From NCBI RefSeq assembly GCF_014200455.1, contig NZ_JACHBW010000002.1:248001-312000 (forward strand): a DNA stretch of 64,000 bases, given 5' to 3'. Of this stretch, positions 18,930 through 30,873 are shown one piece after another. Position 1 is the stretch's first letter, and every line of letters starts with the position of its first letter. This stretch comes from Paraburkholderia bannensis (GTDB lineage: Bacteria; Pseudomonadota; Gammaproteobacteria; Burkholderiales; Burkholderiaceae). The notes beneath the pieces were generated by a model. It did no database searches and was not told the origin of the DNA. It saw only the letters and a list, made by a program, of their open reading frames with translations. Position numbers and translations under genes: made by a program.

Positions 18930-19310
18930 TCAAAAATCCTGTCTCGCTTGTGGCCGACCTACGAGACGAGCGGGTCACGGGCGGCAGCGGAAAAAATAAC
19001 AGTCTCAGGACGGGCGGAAAGCGCCGCCGCGAGGAGCCTGAAACTGCGGGAATGGTTACCGGAGGCGGCCCCGCTGCGCGCCAACTGAGCGCAAATTGCT
19101 GCGTTCAGGGATGAAAGGCAGACGCAAGGCGGTCCGGGTTTGAGTCGAACGCGTAATGATACCTTATAATTTTGCCTGTTTTGCAGGATCCGAAAGCCAG
19201 TTTTTGACCTCGTCGAAGCTTTCTTCCACCCTCGGATCCGGCGCGATAAATCGCTGTTGCAGCACCGTTTTTTGCGTGCCGCTCCAGTCTCAATTTTTTC
19301 CGGTGACCGC
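18930..19310. other. mreB/gatC divergent intergenic region
   Basis: This 381-base spacer must hold the mreB promoter (-) and the gatC promoter (+). Its composition is more AT-rich around 19150-19180, where the best -10 box lies on the + strand. No credible ORF is present. I do not see an unambiguous -35/-10 pair for mreB. Confidence 0.5.
19140..19170 (+). promoter_or_regulatory. probable sigma70 promoter of gatCAB
   Basis: A perfect -10 TATAAT at 19165-19170 follows a -35-like TTGAGT at 19140-19145 with a 19-base spacer, slightly long. It lies about 140 bases before the gatC ATG. Confidence 0.5.
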
Positions 19311-19610
19311 ATGGCCCTGACCCTGACCGATGTGAAGCGTATCGCGCATCTCGCGCGCCTCGAACTGGCCGATGCCGAGGCCGGCAATACGCTCGAACGC
19401 CTGAATAACTTCTTCGGGCTTGTCGAGCAGATGCAGGCCGTGGACACCACGGGCATCGCGCCGCTTGCGCATCCGATCGAACAGATCGAAGACGTCGCGC
19501 TGCGACTGCGCGAGGACGCGGTAACCGAAACCGTGGATCGCGACGCCTACCAGCGCCCCGCGCCCGCGGTACAGGACGGACTTTACCTTGTCCCGCGTGT
19601 GATTGAGTAA
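19311..19610 (+). CDS. gatC: Asp-tRNA(Asn)/Glu-tRNA(Gln) amidotransferase subunit C
   Basis: The 99-residue small subunit that tethers GatA and GatB. Typical opening [19 protein letters not shown] and ending in LREDAVTE...[18 protein letters not shown]. The ATG at 19311 is chosen over an in-frame start 18 codons upstream because family members start with this MALTL segment. It opens the gatCAB operon, which makes Gln-tRNA(Gln) and/or Asn-tRNA(Asn) by the indirect route. Confidence 0.94.
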   Translation: MALTLTDVKRIAHLARLELADAEAGNTLERLNNFFGLVEQMQAVDTTGIAPLAHPIEQIEDVALRLREDAVTETVDRDAYQRPAPAVQDGLYLVPRVIE

Positions 19611-19779
19611 ACAAACGCTCATTTTGGTGGCGTTTTCGAAGAAGTTCGAGTCATCTGAGCTTAACTTCTGAAACGTTGCCGCCCCCGAATTGGCGGGGCG
19701 CAGCCCGCGCGTGCGCGAGGCGCTCCCGGACGGTGCGATCGTTGTGGTCGCCCCGTTACGATCTTCCAGGAATCACGCA

Positions 19780-21347
<1,568 letters not shown>

Positions 21348-21351
<4 letters not shown>

Positions 21352-22829
21352 GCATGACCACACAATGGGAAGTCGTTATCGGTCTTGAGACGCACGCGCA
21401 GCTGTCGACGGTCTCCAAGATCTTCTCCGGCGCATCGACGCAGTTCGGCGCCGCCCCCAACACGCAGGCCTGCCCCGTCGATCTCGCGTTGCCGGGCGTG
21501 CTGCCGGTGATGAACCGCGGTGCGGTCGAACGCGCGATCCAGTTCGGTCTGGCGATCGGCTCGACCATCGCGCCGCGCAGCATCTTCGCGCGCAAGAACT
21601 ACTTCTATCCGGATCTCCCCAAGGGCTATCAGATCAGCCAGTACGAGATCCCGGTGGTGCAGGGCGGTCAGATCACGATTCAGGTTCCTGCCAACGAAAA
21701 GACCGGCAAGGAAGGCTACGAAAAGACCGTCAACCTGACGCGCGCGCATCTGGAAGAGGACGCGGGCAAGTCGTTGCACGAAGACTTCGCCGGCATGACG
21801 GGCATCGACCTGAATCGCGCCGGCACGCCGCTGCTCGAAATTGTCACGGAACCTGAAATGCGCAGCGCGGCGGAAGCCGTAGCTTATGCGAAGTCGCTGC
21901 ACACCCTGGTCGTGTGGCTCGGCATCTGCGACGGCAACATGCAGGAAGGTTCGTTCCGCTGCGACGCGAACGTCTCCGTGCGCCCGGTCGGCCAGAAGGA
22001 GTTCGGCACGCGCGCGGAAATCAAGAACCTGAACTCGTTCCGCTTCCTCGAAGAAGCCATCCAGTACGAAGTGCGCCGCCAGATCGAGCTGATCGAAGAC
22101 GGCGGCACGGTGGTGCAGGAAACGCGCCTCTACGATCCGGACAAGCGCGAAACGCGTTCGATGCGCAGCAAGGAAGACGCGCACGATTACCGCTACTTCC
22201 CCGACCCCGACCTCATGCCGCTCGTAATCGACGCGGCGTGGGTCGAACGCGTGAAGGGCGAAATGCCCGAGCTGCCGGCCGCCATGCAGACGCGTTTCGT
22301 CGAGCAATACGGCGTGACGCCGTACGACGCCACCGTGCTGACGTCGAGCAAGGCGATGGCCGCGTACTTCGAAGCCGTGGTGGCCAAGGCAGGCGCCGCG
22401 CAGGCCAAGGCCGCTGCAAACTGGCTGATGGGCGAAGTCTCGTCGCAGCTCAATCGCGAAGGTCTCGACATCGCCGCTTCGCCGGTCACGGCGGAACAGT
22501 TCGCGCTGCTGCTCGCACGGATCGCCGACGGCACGATCTCGAACAAGATCGCCAAGGAAATCTTCCAGGCGATGTGGGACGAGAAGGCCACGGACGCAGG
22601 CGCGGTCGACCGCATCATCGAAGCGAAGGGTCTCAAGCAGATCTCGGACACCGGCGCGCTCGAAGCGATCATCGACGAGGTGCTCGCTGCGAACCCGAAG
22701 TCCGTCGAGGAATTCCGCGCGGGCAAGGAAAAGGCCTTCAACGCGCTGATCGGCCAGGCCATGAAGGCCACCAAGGGCAAGGCAAACCCGCAGCAGGTCA
22801 ATGAACTGCTGAAAAAGAAGCTGGGCTGA
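21348..22829 (+). CDS. gatB: Asp-tRNA(Asn)/Glu-tRNA(Gln) amidotransferase subunit B
   Basis: Kinase and tRNA-binding subunit: it phosphorylates the misacylated amino acid before amidation. Signatures include [15 protein letters not shown] at the N-terminus, [44 protein letters not shown] and the C-terminal YqeY-like tail domain. An ATG at 21348 overlaps the gatA stop; a second ATG two codons later (MTTQWEV) is equally possible. Length is 493 or 491 residues. Confidence 0.95.
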
Positions 22830-22937
22830 TAGTCTGTCAGACTGTGGGTCGGCAAGCTGGCGAGGCGGCGTCGCGCAAGGGTGTGCGGCGCCGCCTCGCC
22901 GCTTGAAGAGGCGGATTCACAAAGGAGAACTGTAGCG

Positions 22938-23798
22938 ATGGCGAAGTCCCCGAATCTCGACGATTTCCGCGTGCCGTATCACGGCGGCAAGAAAGCCGAT
23001 TCAAAGGCCGATTCAAAGATCGATTCGTTCAACCCCGAGGCCATCGACCCATCGGCCAAGCCCTTTTCCACCGGCAGCAAGGACGGCGACCGCGAGCGGC
23101 TCGCGGCGATTGGCGAGAAGCTCGACCTGCTGCAGGAGCGCCTGCATGCGCAGCGTCATCAGCGCGTGCTGCTGGTGCTGCAAGGCATGGACACGAGCGG
23201 CAAGGACGGCACCATTCGCGGCGTGTTCCACGAAGTCGATCCGCTCGGCCTGCGCATCGTGCCGTTTCGCGCGCCCACGCCCATCGAGGCGTCGCACGAT
23301 TTCCTCTGGCGCGTGCATATGCACGTCCCGGCCGCGGGCGAGCTGGCGATCTTCAATCGCAGCCACTACGAAGACGTGCTGGTGCCGCGCGTGATGGAGC
23401 AGATCGATGCCGCCGAATGCGAGCGCCGTTATGCGCAGATCCGCGACTTCGAACGCATGCTGGTGGAAAACGGCACGACCATCATCAAGTGCTGGCTGCA
23501 CATATCGAAGGACGAGCAGCGCCGCCGCATCCAGGCGCGCATCGACGATCCTTCGAAACACTGGAAATTCGATCTTTCCGATCTCGAAGCGCGCAAGCAC
23601 TGGGACGCGTATCAGGCGGCGTATCGCGACGCGCTCGCGGCCACCTCGACCGAACATGCGCCCTGGTATGTAATTCCCGCCGATTCGAAGACGCATCGCA
23701 ACGTCATGGTGGCCGAGCTGCTACTGCGTCTGATGGAAGGTCTGAAGCTCGAATTTCCGCCTGCGAAGCCCGAACTGGAGGGCATGAAGATCGAGTAA
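22938..23798 (+). CDS. PPK2-family polyphosphate:nucleotide phosphotransferase
   Basis: Phosphorylates nucleotides with polyphosphate as donor. The Walker A loop reads QGMDTSGKDGTIRGVF, the Walker B strand LAIFNRSHYEDVLVPRV, and the lid region RRRIQARIDDPSKHWKF. Length 286 residues matches the single-domain PPK2 group. AAAGGAG precedes the ATG at 22938; the open frame begins earlier without that site. The N-terminus holds a short tandem repeat (KADSKADSKIDSF, 12-base unit). Substrate class (ADP, AMP or both) cannot be decided from sequence alone. Confidence 0.9.
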   Translation: MAKSPNLDDFRVPYHGGKKADSKADSKIDSFNPEAIDPSAKPFSTGSKDGDRERLAAIGEKLDLLQERLHAQRHQRVLLVLQGMDTSGKDGTIRGVFHEVDPLGLRIVPFRAPTPIEASHDFLWRVHMHVPAAGELAIFNRSHYEDVLVPRVMEQIDAAECERRYAQIRDFERMLVENGTTIIKCWLHISKDEQRRRIQARIDDPSKHWKFDLSDLEARKHWDAYQAAYRDALAATSTEHAPWYVIPADSKTHRNVMVAELLLRLMEGLKLEFPPAKPELEGMKIE

Positions 23799-23846
23799 GC
23801 ACCGATTTTCACGCTCTCAACGAACACTCAAAAAGGATTGAAAAAA

Positions 23847-24629
23847 ATGCTGCGTGTGATCACCGCGAACCTCAATGGCATCCGCTCCGCGGCGAAGAAG
23901 GGCTTCTTCGAATGGTTCGGCGAACAGAACGCCGACGTGCTCTGCGTGCAGGAAATCAAGTGCTCGCAGGACGACATGACGCCGGAATTCCTCGCGCCGC
24001 ACGACTTCAAGGGCTACTTCCAGCATGCCGTGAAGAAGGGCTATAGCGGCGCGGGCGTGTATGCGCGCCGCGAGCCGGACGAAGTCATCATCGGCTTTGG
24101 CAGCGAGGAGTTCGACGCCGAAGGCCGCTATGTGGAACTGCGCTTTGGCGATTTGTCGGTGATTTCGGTGTACGTGCCGTCGGGTTCGAGCGGCGACGAG
24201 CGCCAGCAGGCCAAATATCGTTTCATGGACGTGTTCATGCCGCATCTGGCGCAGCTGAAGGCGCAGCGCGAAGTGATCGTGTGCGGCGACGTAAACATCG
24301 TCCACAAGGAAATCGACATCAAGAACTGGAAGGGCAACCAGAAGAACTCCGGCTGCTTGCCCGAAGAGCGCGCGTGGCTCACCCAGCTGTTCGACGAAGT
24401 GGGTTACGTGGACGTGTTCCGCACGCTCGATCCCCGTCCCGAGCAGTACACGTGGTGGAGCAATCGCGGTCAGGCGTATGCGAAGAACGTGGGCTGGCGT
24501 ATCGATTACCAGATCGCCACGCCGGGCGTTGCCGCGACCGCAAAACGCACGGACGTCTTCCGCGATATCAAGTTCAGCGACCACGCGCCGCTGACGGTCG
24601 ATTACGACTGGAAGATCAAGAAGAAGTAA
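23847..24629 (+). CDS. xth: exodeoxyribonuclease III (AP endonuclease)
   Basis: Mg-dependent exonuclease/phosphatase fold acting at abasic sites in base-excision repair. Visible motifs: ANLNGIRSAAKKG, the metal ligand Glu in LCVQEIKCSQ, the catalytic YSGAGVYARREP, GDVNIVHKEIDIKNW, WRIDYQIATP and the general base in FSDHAPLTVDYDW. Length 260 residues. The ATG at 23847 has AAAAAGGA nine bases upstream; the TTG three codons earlier is too close to that site. Confidence 0.93.
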   Translation: MLRVITANLNGIRSAAKKGFFEWFGEQNADVLCVQEIKCSQDDMTPEFLAPHDFKGYFQHAVKKGYSGAGVYARREPDEVIIGFGSEEFDAEGRYVELRFGDLSVISVYVPSGSSGDERQQAKYRFMDVFMPHLAQLKAQREVIVCGDVNIVHKEIDIKNWKGNQKNSGCLPEERAWLTQLFDEVGYVDVFRTLDPRPEQYTWWSNRGQAYAKNVGWRIDYQIATPGVAATAKRTDVFRDIKFSDHAPLTVDYDWKIKKK

Positions 24630-24663
24630 GCCTCGCCACCGCGCGTGCGTGGCGGTGACGCGT

Positions 24664-25863
24664 TCAGGGCGCCGCCACCATTTTGCGCCGTTGCACCGCC
24701 GCGATGCCCTGGTAATCGGGCAACGCATTCAGCGGCTTGCCGACGGCCTTGGCGTAGAGCGGCATCATGTCAGCAAGACGCTTGGCGATATCCGCGCGCC
24801 GCGCCGGCGTGTACGGATGCACGTAGATGAAGCCCTGATCGCGGTCCGACTTCGTCGCCACCGCGAGCTTGTCCCACAGCGTGAGCGCCGCGCGCGGATC
24901 GAAACCCGCCCGCGCGGCGATGTCGCTGCCGATCACGTCGGCTTCGGTTTCATCGGCGCGGCCATAATGCATTTCCACCAGACGCGAGCCGATTCCCAGC
25001 GGAAACACGCCCAGATCCGCGAGACCGAATAACTGCGGCACCACGCCCGATTCGATCTGCGCGCCCTGCTGCTCGCCCAGCCGCTCGCGCACGTGTTCAC
25101 GTACGGCATGCGCGATCTCGTGGCCGAGCAGCATGCCCAGTTCGTTGTCGTTGAGCTTGACGCGGTCGAGCAGGCCGCCGTACACCACGATCTTGCCGCC
25201 CGGCAGACAGTACATGCGGATATCGGGCGAGCGGATCACCGCCACTTCCCACTTCCAGTTCTTGACGCGATCGCTCCACTTGAGCGCGTACGGCGCGAGC
25301 CGGTCGACGAACTGGCGCACGCGCATCACATGCGGATCGCTATCCGGATAGAGCAGCTTCGAGTGCGCCGCGCCGCGCACGATCTCGTTGTATTCGGCGG
25401 CGGCCTGGGCTTCGAGCGCGGGCGAGGGAATCAGATTGCGAAACACGCCGATATTGCCGAAGCGCACCACGCGGCCCGTATTCGGTCCGCTGTTCTGCAT
25501 GGCAGACGGCGTATTCGCGTTAACCGGATTGGCGTTGAGCGGCGCGCCGTTGCTCGCGGGGGGCAGACTTGATGCGTTCGCGGAGGCCGCGCCCGCCGTT
25601 TCCGCGGCGCTGGAGAGGCCAGCGGGCGTGGCGAGCGTAGACGTGGAAGCGGAACTGGCTGAATTGGCGGCGGGGGTTTCCGTTGCTTGCGCGTAGCCCG
25701 CCCCAAGTGCCAGCGCGAGCGCGCACAGGGCGCCGCGTAGGCCCTGACGCGCAAGATCACGTTGTGGCCCCGTTGCCTGTGCGTCTATCCCTCCCGGACG
25801 GCGAGGCGTCGACAGGGAAACACAGGCGGCATGCTGAGGCGGGGTCACTTCCGGATTCTCCAC
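24664..25863 (-). CDS. exported M48-family metalloprotease
   Basis: A 399-residue periplasmic zinc protease of the BepA/LoiP type. After an unusually long N-terminus there is a hydrophobic signal segment (GALCALALALGAGYAQA), a Ser/Ala/Thr/Asn-rich linker, then the catalytic HEIAH in LLGHEIAHAVREH and the third ligand in DETEADVIG. Such proteases degrade misfolded outer-membrane proteins. The GTG start overlaps the end of ampG by 19 bases in another frame. It converges with xth across a 34-base gap. Confidence 0.87.
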   Translation of the reverse strand: MENPEVTPPQHAACVSLSTPRRPGGIDAQATGPQRDLARQGLRGALCALALALGAGYAQATETPAANSASSASTSTLATPAGLSSAAETAGAASANASSLPPASNGAPLNANPVNANTPSAMQNSGPNTGRVVRFGNIGVFRNLIPSPALEAQAAAEYNEIVRGAAHSKLLYPDSDPHVMRVRQFVDRLAPYALKWSDRVKNWKWEVAVIRSPDIRMYCLPGGKIVVYGGLLDRVKLNDNELGMLLGHEIAHAVREHVRERLGEQQGAQIESGVVPQLFGLADLGVFPLGIGSRLVEMHYGRADETEADVIGSDIAARAGFDPRAALTLWDKLAVATKSDRDQGFIYVHPYTPARRADIAKRLADMMPLYAKAVGKPLNALPDYQGIAAVQRRKMVAAP

Positions 25864-27263
25864 GGGGCGATTCGAATGAGCAGGAGCATACCCGGCAAAG
25901 CGAGCAGCGTGCAGGCGATGAAGTAATCGAACCAGCCGATCTTCGCGACCACATAACCGCTGGCGGCGGACGCCAGCGTGCGCGGCACCGAGGCCAGGCT
26001 CGTGAAGAGCGCGAACTGGGTGGCGGTGTAGCGCGGGTCGGTCGTGCTGGCAATATAGGCCGTGAAAGCGGCGAGCGTGAGGCCGGTCGCGAAGGTTTCA
26101 AAGCCGTAGACGAGCGCCAGTGCCACCGCGCGCGGATCGAGCGTGAGCTGGGCATTGGCGCCGAATACGCTGGCGATCTGCGCGACGCCGTGGCTCGCCG
26201 TCACGACGGCGTCGTAGATCAGTGCAAGCGTCGGCGAATCGGGGCCGAGCTGCGCCAGCCACGCGAAACCGAGCGTCGACACCATCTGCAGCAGGCCGAA
26301 GATCCACAGGCCGCGCCCGATGCCGATCTTCACCAGCGCGATACCGCCCAGAATGCCGCCCGCGAGGCTCGCGCCAAACGCGGTCATCTTGGCGATCACG
26401 CCGATCTCGGTGCGCGAATAGCCGATATCGAGGAAGAACGACGTCGACAGCGTGGTCGCCATCGTATCGCCGAGTTTGTACAGAAAGATGAAGGCCAGCA
26501 CGAACAGCGCAGCGGCGAGGCCGTCGCGATTCACGAATTCGGCGAACGGCTGCACGATGGCTTCGCGCAGGTTTTTGGGCGGTGCGCCGTGCACTTCGGG
26601 CTCGCTCACCACCAGCGACATCAGCATGCCGGGAATCATGAAGGCCGCCGTCACGACGAACACCGTGCTCCACGGCAGATGATCGGAAAGAATCAGCGCA
26701 AGCGAACCGGGCACCAGCGCGGCGATCTTGTAGGCGTTGACGTGGACCGCGTTGCCAAGGCCTTGCTCGGTATCCTTGAGCAGTTCGCGCCGGTAGGCGT
26801 CGATCGAAATATCCTGGCTCGCGCCGAAGAAAGCCACCAGCGCCGTCAGCGCGGCCACGGTCCAGATCGACTCTTTGGGCGAAACAAAACCGAGCGCCGC
26901 GATCGCTGCGGCCACCAGAATCTGCGTGACCAGCATCCAGCCGCGCCGACGGCCCGGCTTCCAGCCCGGCAGGCGCGGCACGTAGCGGTCCATCAGCGGC
27001 GCCCAGACGAATTTCCACGTATAGGGAAATTGAATCAGCGCGAACAGGCCGATTTCCTTGAGATTGACGCCTTCGGAGCGCAGCCAGGCTTGCACCAGAT
27101 AGACGAGCGTGAACAGCGGCAGCCCCGACGTAAAGCCGAGGAACACGCAGGTCAGCATGTGCGTGTTCAGGTACGCGCGCCAGCCGGGATGTGCTTCGTG
27201 TGCATTGACGTCATGCGCGTCATGATCTTCGCGGGCGGAGGCCTCTTGGGGCGGTATTGGCAT
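25845..27263 (-). CDS. ampG: AmpG-family muropeptide permease (MFS)
   Basis: Proton-driven importer of GlcNAc-anhydroMurNAc muropeptides for wall recycling. The 472-residue protein has 12-14 hydrophobic helices and AmpG marks: FLGFTSGLPLFTLVYLVQAW near the first helix, FPYTWKFVWAPLMDRYVP and RRRGWMLVTQ, and FGASQDISIDAYRRELL. It lies upstream of the M48 protease with slight overlap, probably one transcript. The N-terminal His/Asp-rich cytosolic stretch (AREDHDAHDVNAHEAH) is a lineage feature. Confidence 0.9.
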   Translation of the reverse strand: MPIPPQEASAREDHDAHDVNAHEAHPGWRAYLNTHMLTCVFLGFTSGLPLFTLVYLVQAWLRSEGVNLKEIGLFALIQFPYTWKFVWAPLMDRYVPRLPGWKPGRRRGWMLVTQILVAAAIAALGFVSPKESIWTVAALTALVAFFGASQDISIDAYRRELLKDTEQGLGNAVHVNAYKIAALVPGSLALILSDHLPWSTVFVVTAAFMIPGMLMSLVVSEPEVHGAPPKNLREAIVQPFAEFVNRDGLAAALFVLAFIFLYKLGDTMATTLSTSFFLDIGYSRTEIGVIAKMTAFGASLAGGILGGIALVKIGIGRGLWIFGLLQMVSTLGFAWLAQLGPDSPTLALIYDAVVTASHGVAQIASVFGANAQLTLDPRAVALALVYGFETFATGLTLAAFTAYIASTTDPRYTATQFALFTSLASVPRTLASAASGYVVAKIGWFDYFIACTLLALPGMLLLIRIAPWRIRK

Positions 27264-27333
27264 GTCGTCGGGTAGCGGCGGCGCGGCGTAACTAATTGGA
27301 GGTGGTGCGAAACGCGCGTCGCCGGTCCCGGCG

Positions 27334-27938
27334 TCAGCGTTTCTTCACGCGATAGACCGCAAGACTACCACGCCAGTTCACCCCCCATCGAACGGTCTGG
27401 CCCCCATGCAGCACGGCGCGGTCGAGAATTTCGATGCCCACTTCGGGCGCGAGCGCCTCGAAATCCTTCACCGTGAGCACGCGCACGTTCGGCGTGTTGT
27501 GCCACTGGTAGGGCAGCGATTTCGACACCGGCATGCGGCCTTTGAGCACCGAAAGCCGGTGCGGCCAATAGCCGAAGTTCGGGAACGAGACGATGCATTC
27601 CTTGCCCACACGCGCCGTCTCGCGCAGGATCGCGGCGGTCTGGTGAATGGTCTGCAGCGTCTGCGAAAGAATCGCGAAATCGAAGCTGCCGTCCTCGAAC
27701 AGGCGCAGGCCGTCTTCCAGATTCTGCTGGATCACGTTGATGCCGTTCTTCACCGAAGCGAGCACGCCCGCGTCGTTGATCTCGATGCCGTAGCCCGAAC
27801 ATTCGAGTTCTTCAGTGAGCAGCGACAGCAGCGAGCCGTCGCCGCAGCCCAGGTCGAGCACCTTGGAGCGCGGCTCGATCCAGCGCGCGATGGTGCGAAA
27901 GTCGGGACGGGCGGAAAGACTGTCGAATGCGCTCTGGT

Positions 27939-27942
<4 letters not shown>
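27334..27942 (-). CDS. metW: methionine biosynthesis protein MetW
   Basis: A 202-residue SAM-methyltransferase-fold protein with motif [16 protein letters not shown] and the MetW-specific [15 protein letters not shown]. It pairs with MetX and is thought to be needed for full acyltransferase activity. Its ATG overlaps the metX stop by 4 bases, so the two are translationally coupled and share the riboswitch upstream of metX. Confidence 0.93.
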
Positions 27943-29084
<1,142 letters not shown>

Positions 29085-29161
29085 TCGTTCCGCCTGTGTT
29101 TTTCGGGCGGCTAAACGGTGTCGGCGAGCGCGGAGTGCGAAAGAGTTGGCGCAGCTGACGA
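29085..29161 (-). promoter_or_regulatory. metX expression platform (translational switch)
   Basis: On the - strand, TTTAGCCGC (29115-29107) can pair perfectly with GCGGCTAAA of the aptamer (29174-29166). Alternatively, overlapping GCCGCC (29111-29106 region) can pair with the metX Shine-Dalgarno AGGCGG (29095-29090). The two helices exclude each other. With SAM bound the aptamer strand is occupied, freeing CCGCC to mask the ribosome-binding site; without SAM the site is open. Confidence 0.7.
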
Positions 29162-29250
29162 CCTCTTTAGCCGCATTTATATCGAACTTCGCCGGGCTCA
29201 TGCCCCACGAAGTTCACGCGCCCGCAATCGAGTCAGCAAATCGGCGCGTG
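29162..29250 (-). promoter_or_regulatory. SAM-II riboswitch aptamer with inserted hairpin
   Basis: Reading the - strand: P1 is CACGCGCC (29250-29243) pairing with GGCGCGTG (29222-29215). Its loop opens with GATTT and closes with ATTGCG, as in SAM-II. The 3' strand ATAAATGCGGCTAAAGAGG matches the conserved SAM-II ending (ATAAATGnnGCTAAA then purines) almost base for base, and loop CTC can pair with GAG to form the pseudoknot. Between P1 and the 3' strand an extra 7-bp hairpin AACTTCG/CGAAGTT (29214-29208 with 29191-29185) is inserted. SAM-II normally precedes metX/metA, as here. Confidence 0.85.
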
Positions 29251-29366
29251 GGTATTCCAAAAGGAACGCTGAGTATATCGGAAAATGTGCAAAGCGGCCG
29301 CGCGCGGGCTAGCCGGGCCCGCGCCGTTCATTCATTCGCCCGTGTGCCGCGCGAGCCCGCGAAGTC

Positions 29367-29951
29367 TCAGCGCAAGGCCGGATGGGCGTTGCGCCAGCGA
29401 CGTAACTGCAAGGCCGCGACGATCATCAAGAACCCGTAAGCGATGGCGTAGGCGGCGATCATCCAGATCAACGAGAGCGCCCCGGCGCCCGGGAAGGCAA
29501 AGATGAAGAACCCCACCGCGGCCGAAAGCAGTCCCGAAATCCCCACCGCCCACGGGTGTGCGATGGCGTGTCGGTACTGGATTGCGTAGATGATCTCGAA
29601 GATGCCGGTAGCAAGCGCCCAGAAGCCGATGATCATCACGAGGATGACGGCGGTTTCGCCGGGCCAGAAGAACGCCACCAGCCCCGCAATCACGCCGATC
29701 AGGCCAACGACTATATAGGTCCAGCGCCGCGTGCCGCCGCCGCGCGCGCCGTAGATCAGCGCGAACGCGCCGTCGACGATCGCGTAGGCGCCCCACATGA
29801 TGGCGAGGGTGAGGACAGTGAGGCCGGGCATCGAGAAGGCGAGGAAGCCGAAAAGGATGGCGGCCATCCCACGCGCAACCAGCCAGCCCCAGTGCGCGGC
29901 CAGCGAGGTGAGGGCGGGGTGTAGGCCCTTGGAGGATATCGCCTGGTTCAT
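29367..29951 (-). CDS. HdeD-family (DUF308) membrane protein
   Basis: A 194-residue protein with six hydrophobic segments and two DUF308-type repeats, typical of HdeD acid-resistance proteins: RGMAAILFGFLAFSMPG and YAIVDGAFALIYGARGG, then VGISGLLSAAVGFFIFAFPGAG. GGAGAACGGGC precedes the ATG. A related domain occurs in the gene at 61896. The cellular role outside enterobacterial acid stress is unclear. Confidence 0.87.
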   Translation of the reverse strand: MNQAISSKGLHPALTSLAAHWGWLVARGMAAILFGFLAFSMPGLTVLTLAIMWGAYAIVDGAFALIYGARGGGTRRWTYIVVGLIGVIAGLVAFFWPGETAVILVMIIGFWALATGIFEIIYAIQYRHAIAHPWAVGISGLLSAAVGFFIFAFPGAGALSLIWMIAAYAIAYGFLMIVAALQLRRWRNAHPALR

Positions 29952-30006
29952 GCCCGTTCTCCTTTATGACGGCATGCGGCCCGCCTCAAGAGAAGGCGCG
30001 GCCGCG

Positions 30007-30711
30007 TTACTGCAGGATGACGCGAATCTGCTCGACGGCGTGTTCGCTGGGAGAGCGCGTGAAACCGCTTTGCGCATAACGATGCCAGCAACCCATCACA
30101 TAGCGAATGAGCAGATTCGCACGAATGGCGGGATCGTACCCTTCTGAAGCGGGTGCTGTGCGTGCCTCATCTATCCTCGGAACACCTTTTCGTTCGGCCT
30201 CCTGCGCGAGATCAACGCGCAGGCACTGGCGCAGCGACGCCTCGATGCGGTCGAGCATCTGGTTCACGCGCTCGGCGAGGCGTTCGTGTTCGCCCACCAG
30301 CGCCTCGCAGGTAAGCACGCGCGTCATACCGGCGTTGCGCGTGGAAAAATTGACCAGCATTAGCGCAATGGCGCGCGCCTGCAGGGCACCGCTGGGCTCT
30401 TTGTCGACGATCTGGTTGATGAGCCCGAACAGCGTCTGCTCGATGAAGTCGATCAGGCCTTCGTACATCTGGGCCTTGCTGGCGAAATGGCGATACAGCG
30501 CCGCCTCGGATACGCCGATCTTTGCCGCGAGCGCCGCCGTGGTGATCTTCTCGCCGCGCGGCGTTTCGAGCATCGAAGCGAGCGTCTGCAGGATGTGCAC
30601 GCGGCGCTCGCCCGGCTTCGGGCGGCTGCGGCGCGGCGCGTCTACAGGTGTTGCCGATGATTCTGCTGCTACGACTGCGTCACGCGTTTCCAACGAATGG
30701 CTCGGCTGCAT
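30007..30711 (-). CDS. slmA: TetR-family nucleoid occlusion factor SlmA
   Basis: A 234-residue TetR protein. After a disordered N-terminus (PRRSRPKPGERR), the helix-turn-helix is TTAALAAKIGVSEAALYRHFASKAQMYEGLIDF, the form characteristic of SlmA; the ligand-binding half includes MTRVLTCEALVGEHERLAERVNQ. SlmA binds specific chromosomal sites and blocks FtsZ assembly over the nucleoid. The neighbourhood (HAD nucleotidase, argB upstream) is the usual one in Burkholderiaceae. Confidence 0.88.
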   Translation of the reverse strand: MQPSHSLETRDAVVAAESSATPVDAPRRSRPKPGERRVHILQTLASMLETPRGEKITTAALAAKIGVSEAALYRHFASKAQMYEGLIDFIEQTLFGLINQIVDKEPSGALQARAIALMLVNFSTRNAGMTRVLTCEALVGEHERLAERVNQMLDRIEASLRQCLRVDLAQEAERKGVPRIDEARTAPASEGYDPAIRANLLIRYVMGCWHRYAQSGFTRSPSEHAVEQIRVILQ

Positions 30712-30873
30712 GAATGTCGCCCCTGAGTGGCCCTAAGTGCGGCTGGCGGGCTGCGCGGTTATCCGTGCGTCGCCGTGCCGCTGGGTCTTGCCGTTTATCG
30801 TCGCTCTGGAGGCGCATGGCGCATCCGGCGAATGTCGTATCAAGCTGCGCCCGTGGTCCGTCGGGCGCAAGGT

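Noticed and set aside
29085..29201. N-terminal extension of MetX to the ATG at 29201
   Set aside because: That ATG lies inside the riboswitch hairpin; the ATG at 29084 has a proper Shine-Dalgarno and fits the family start.
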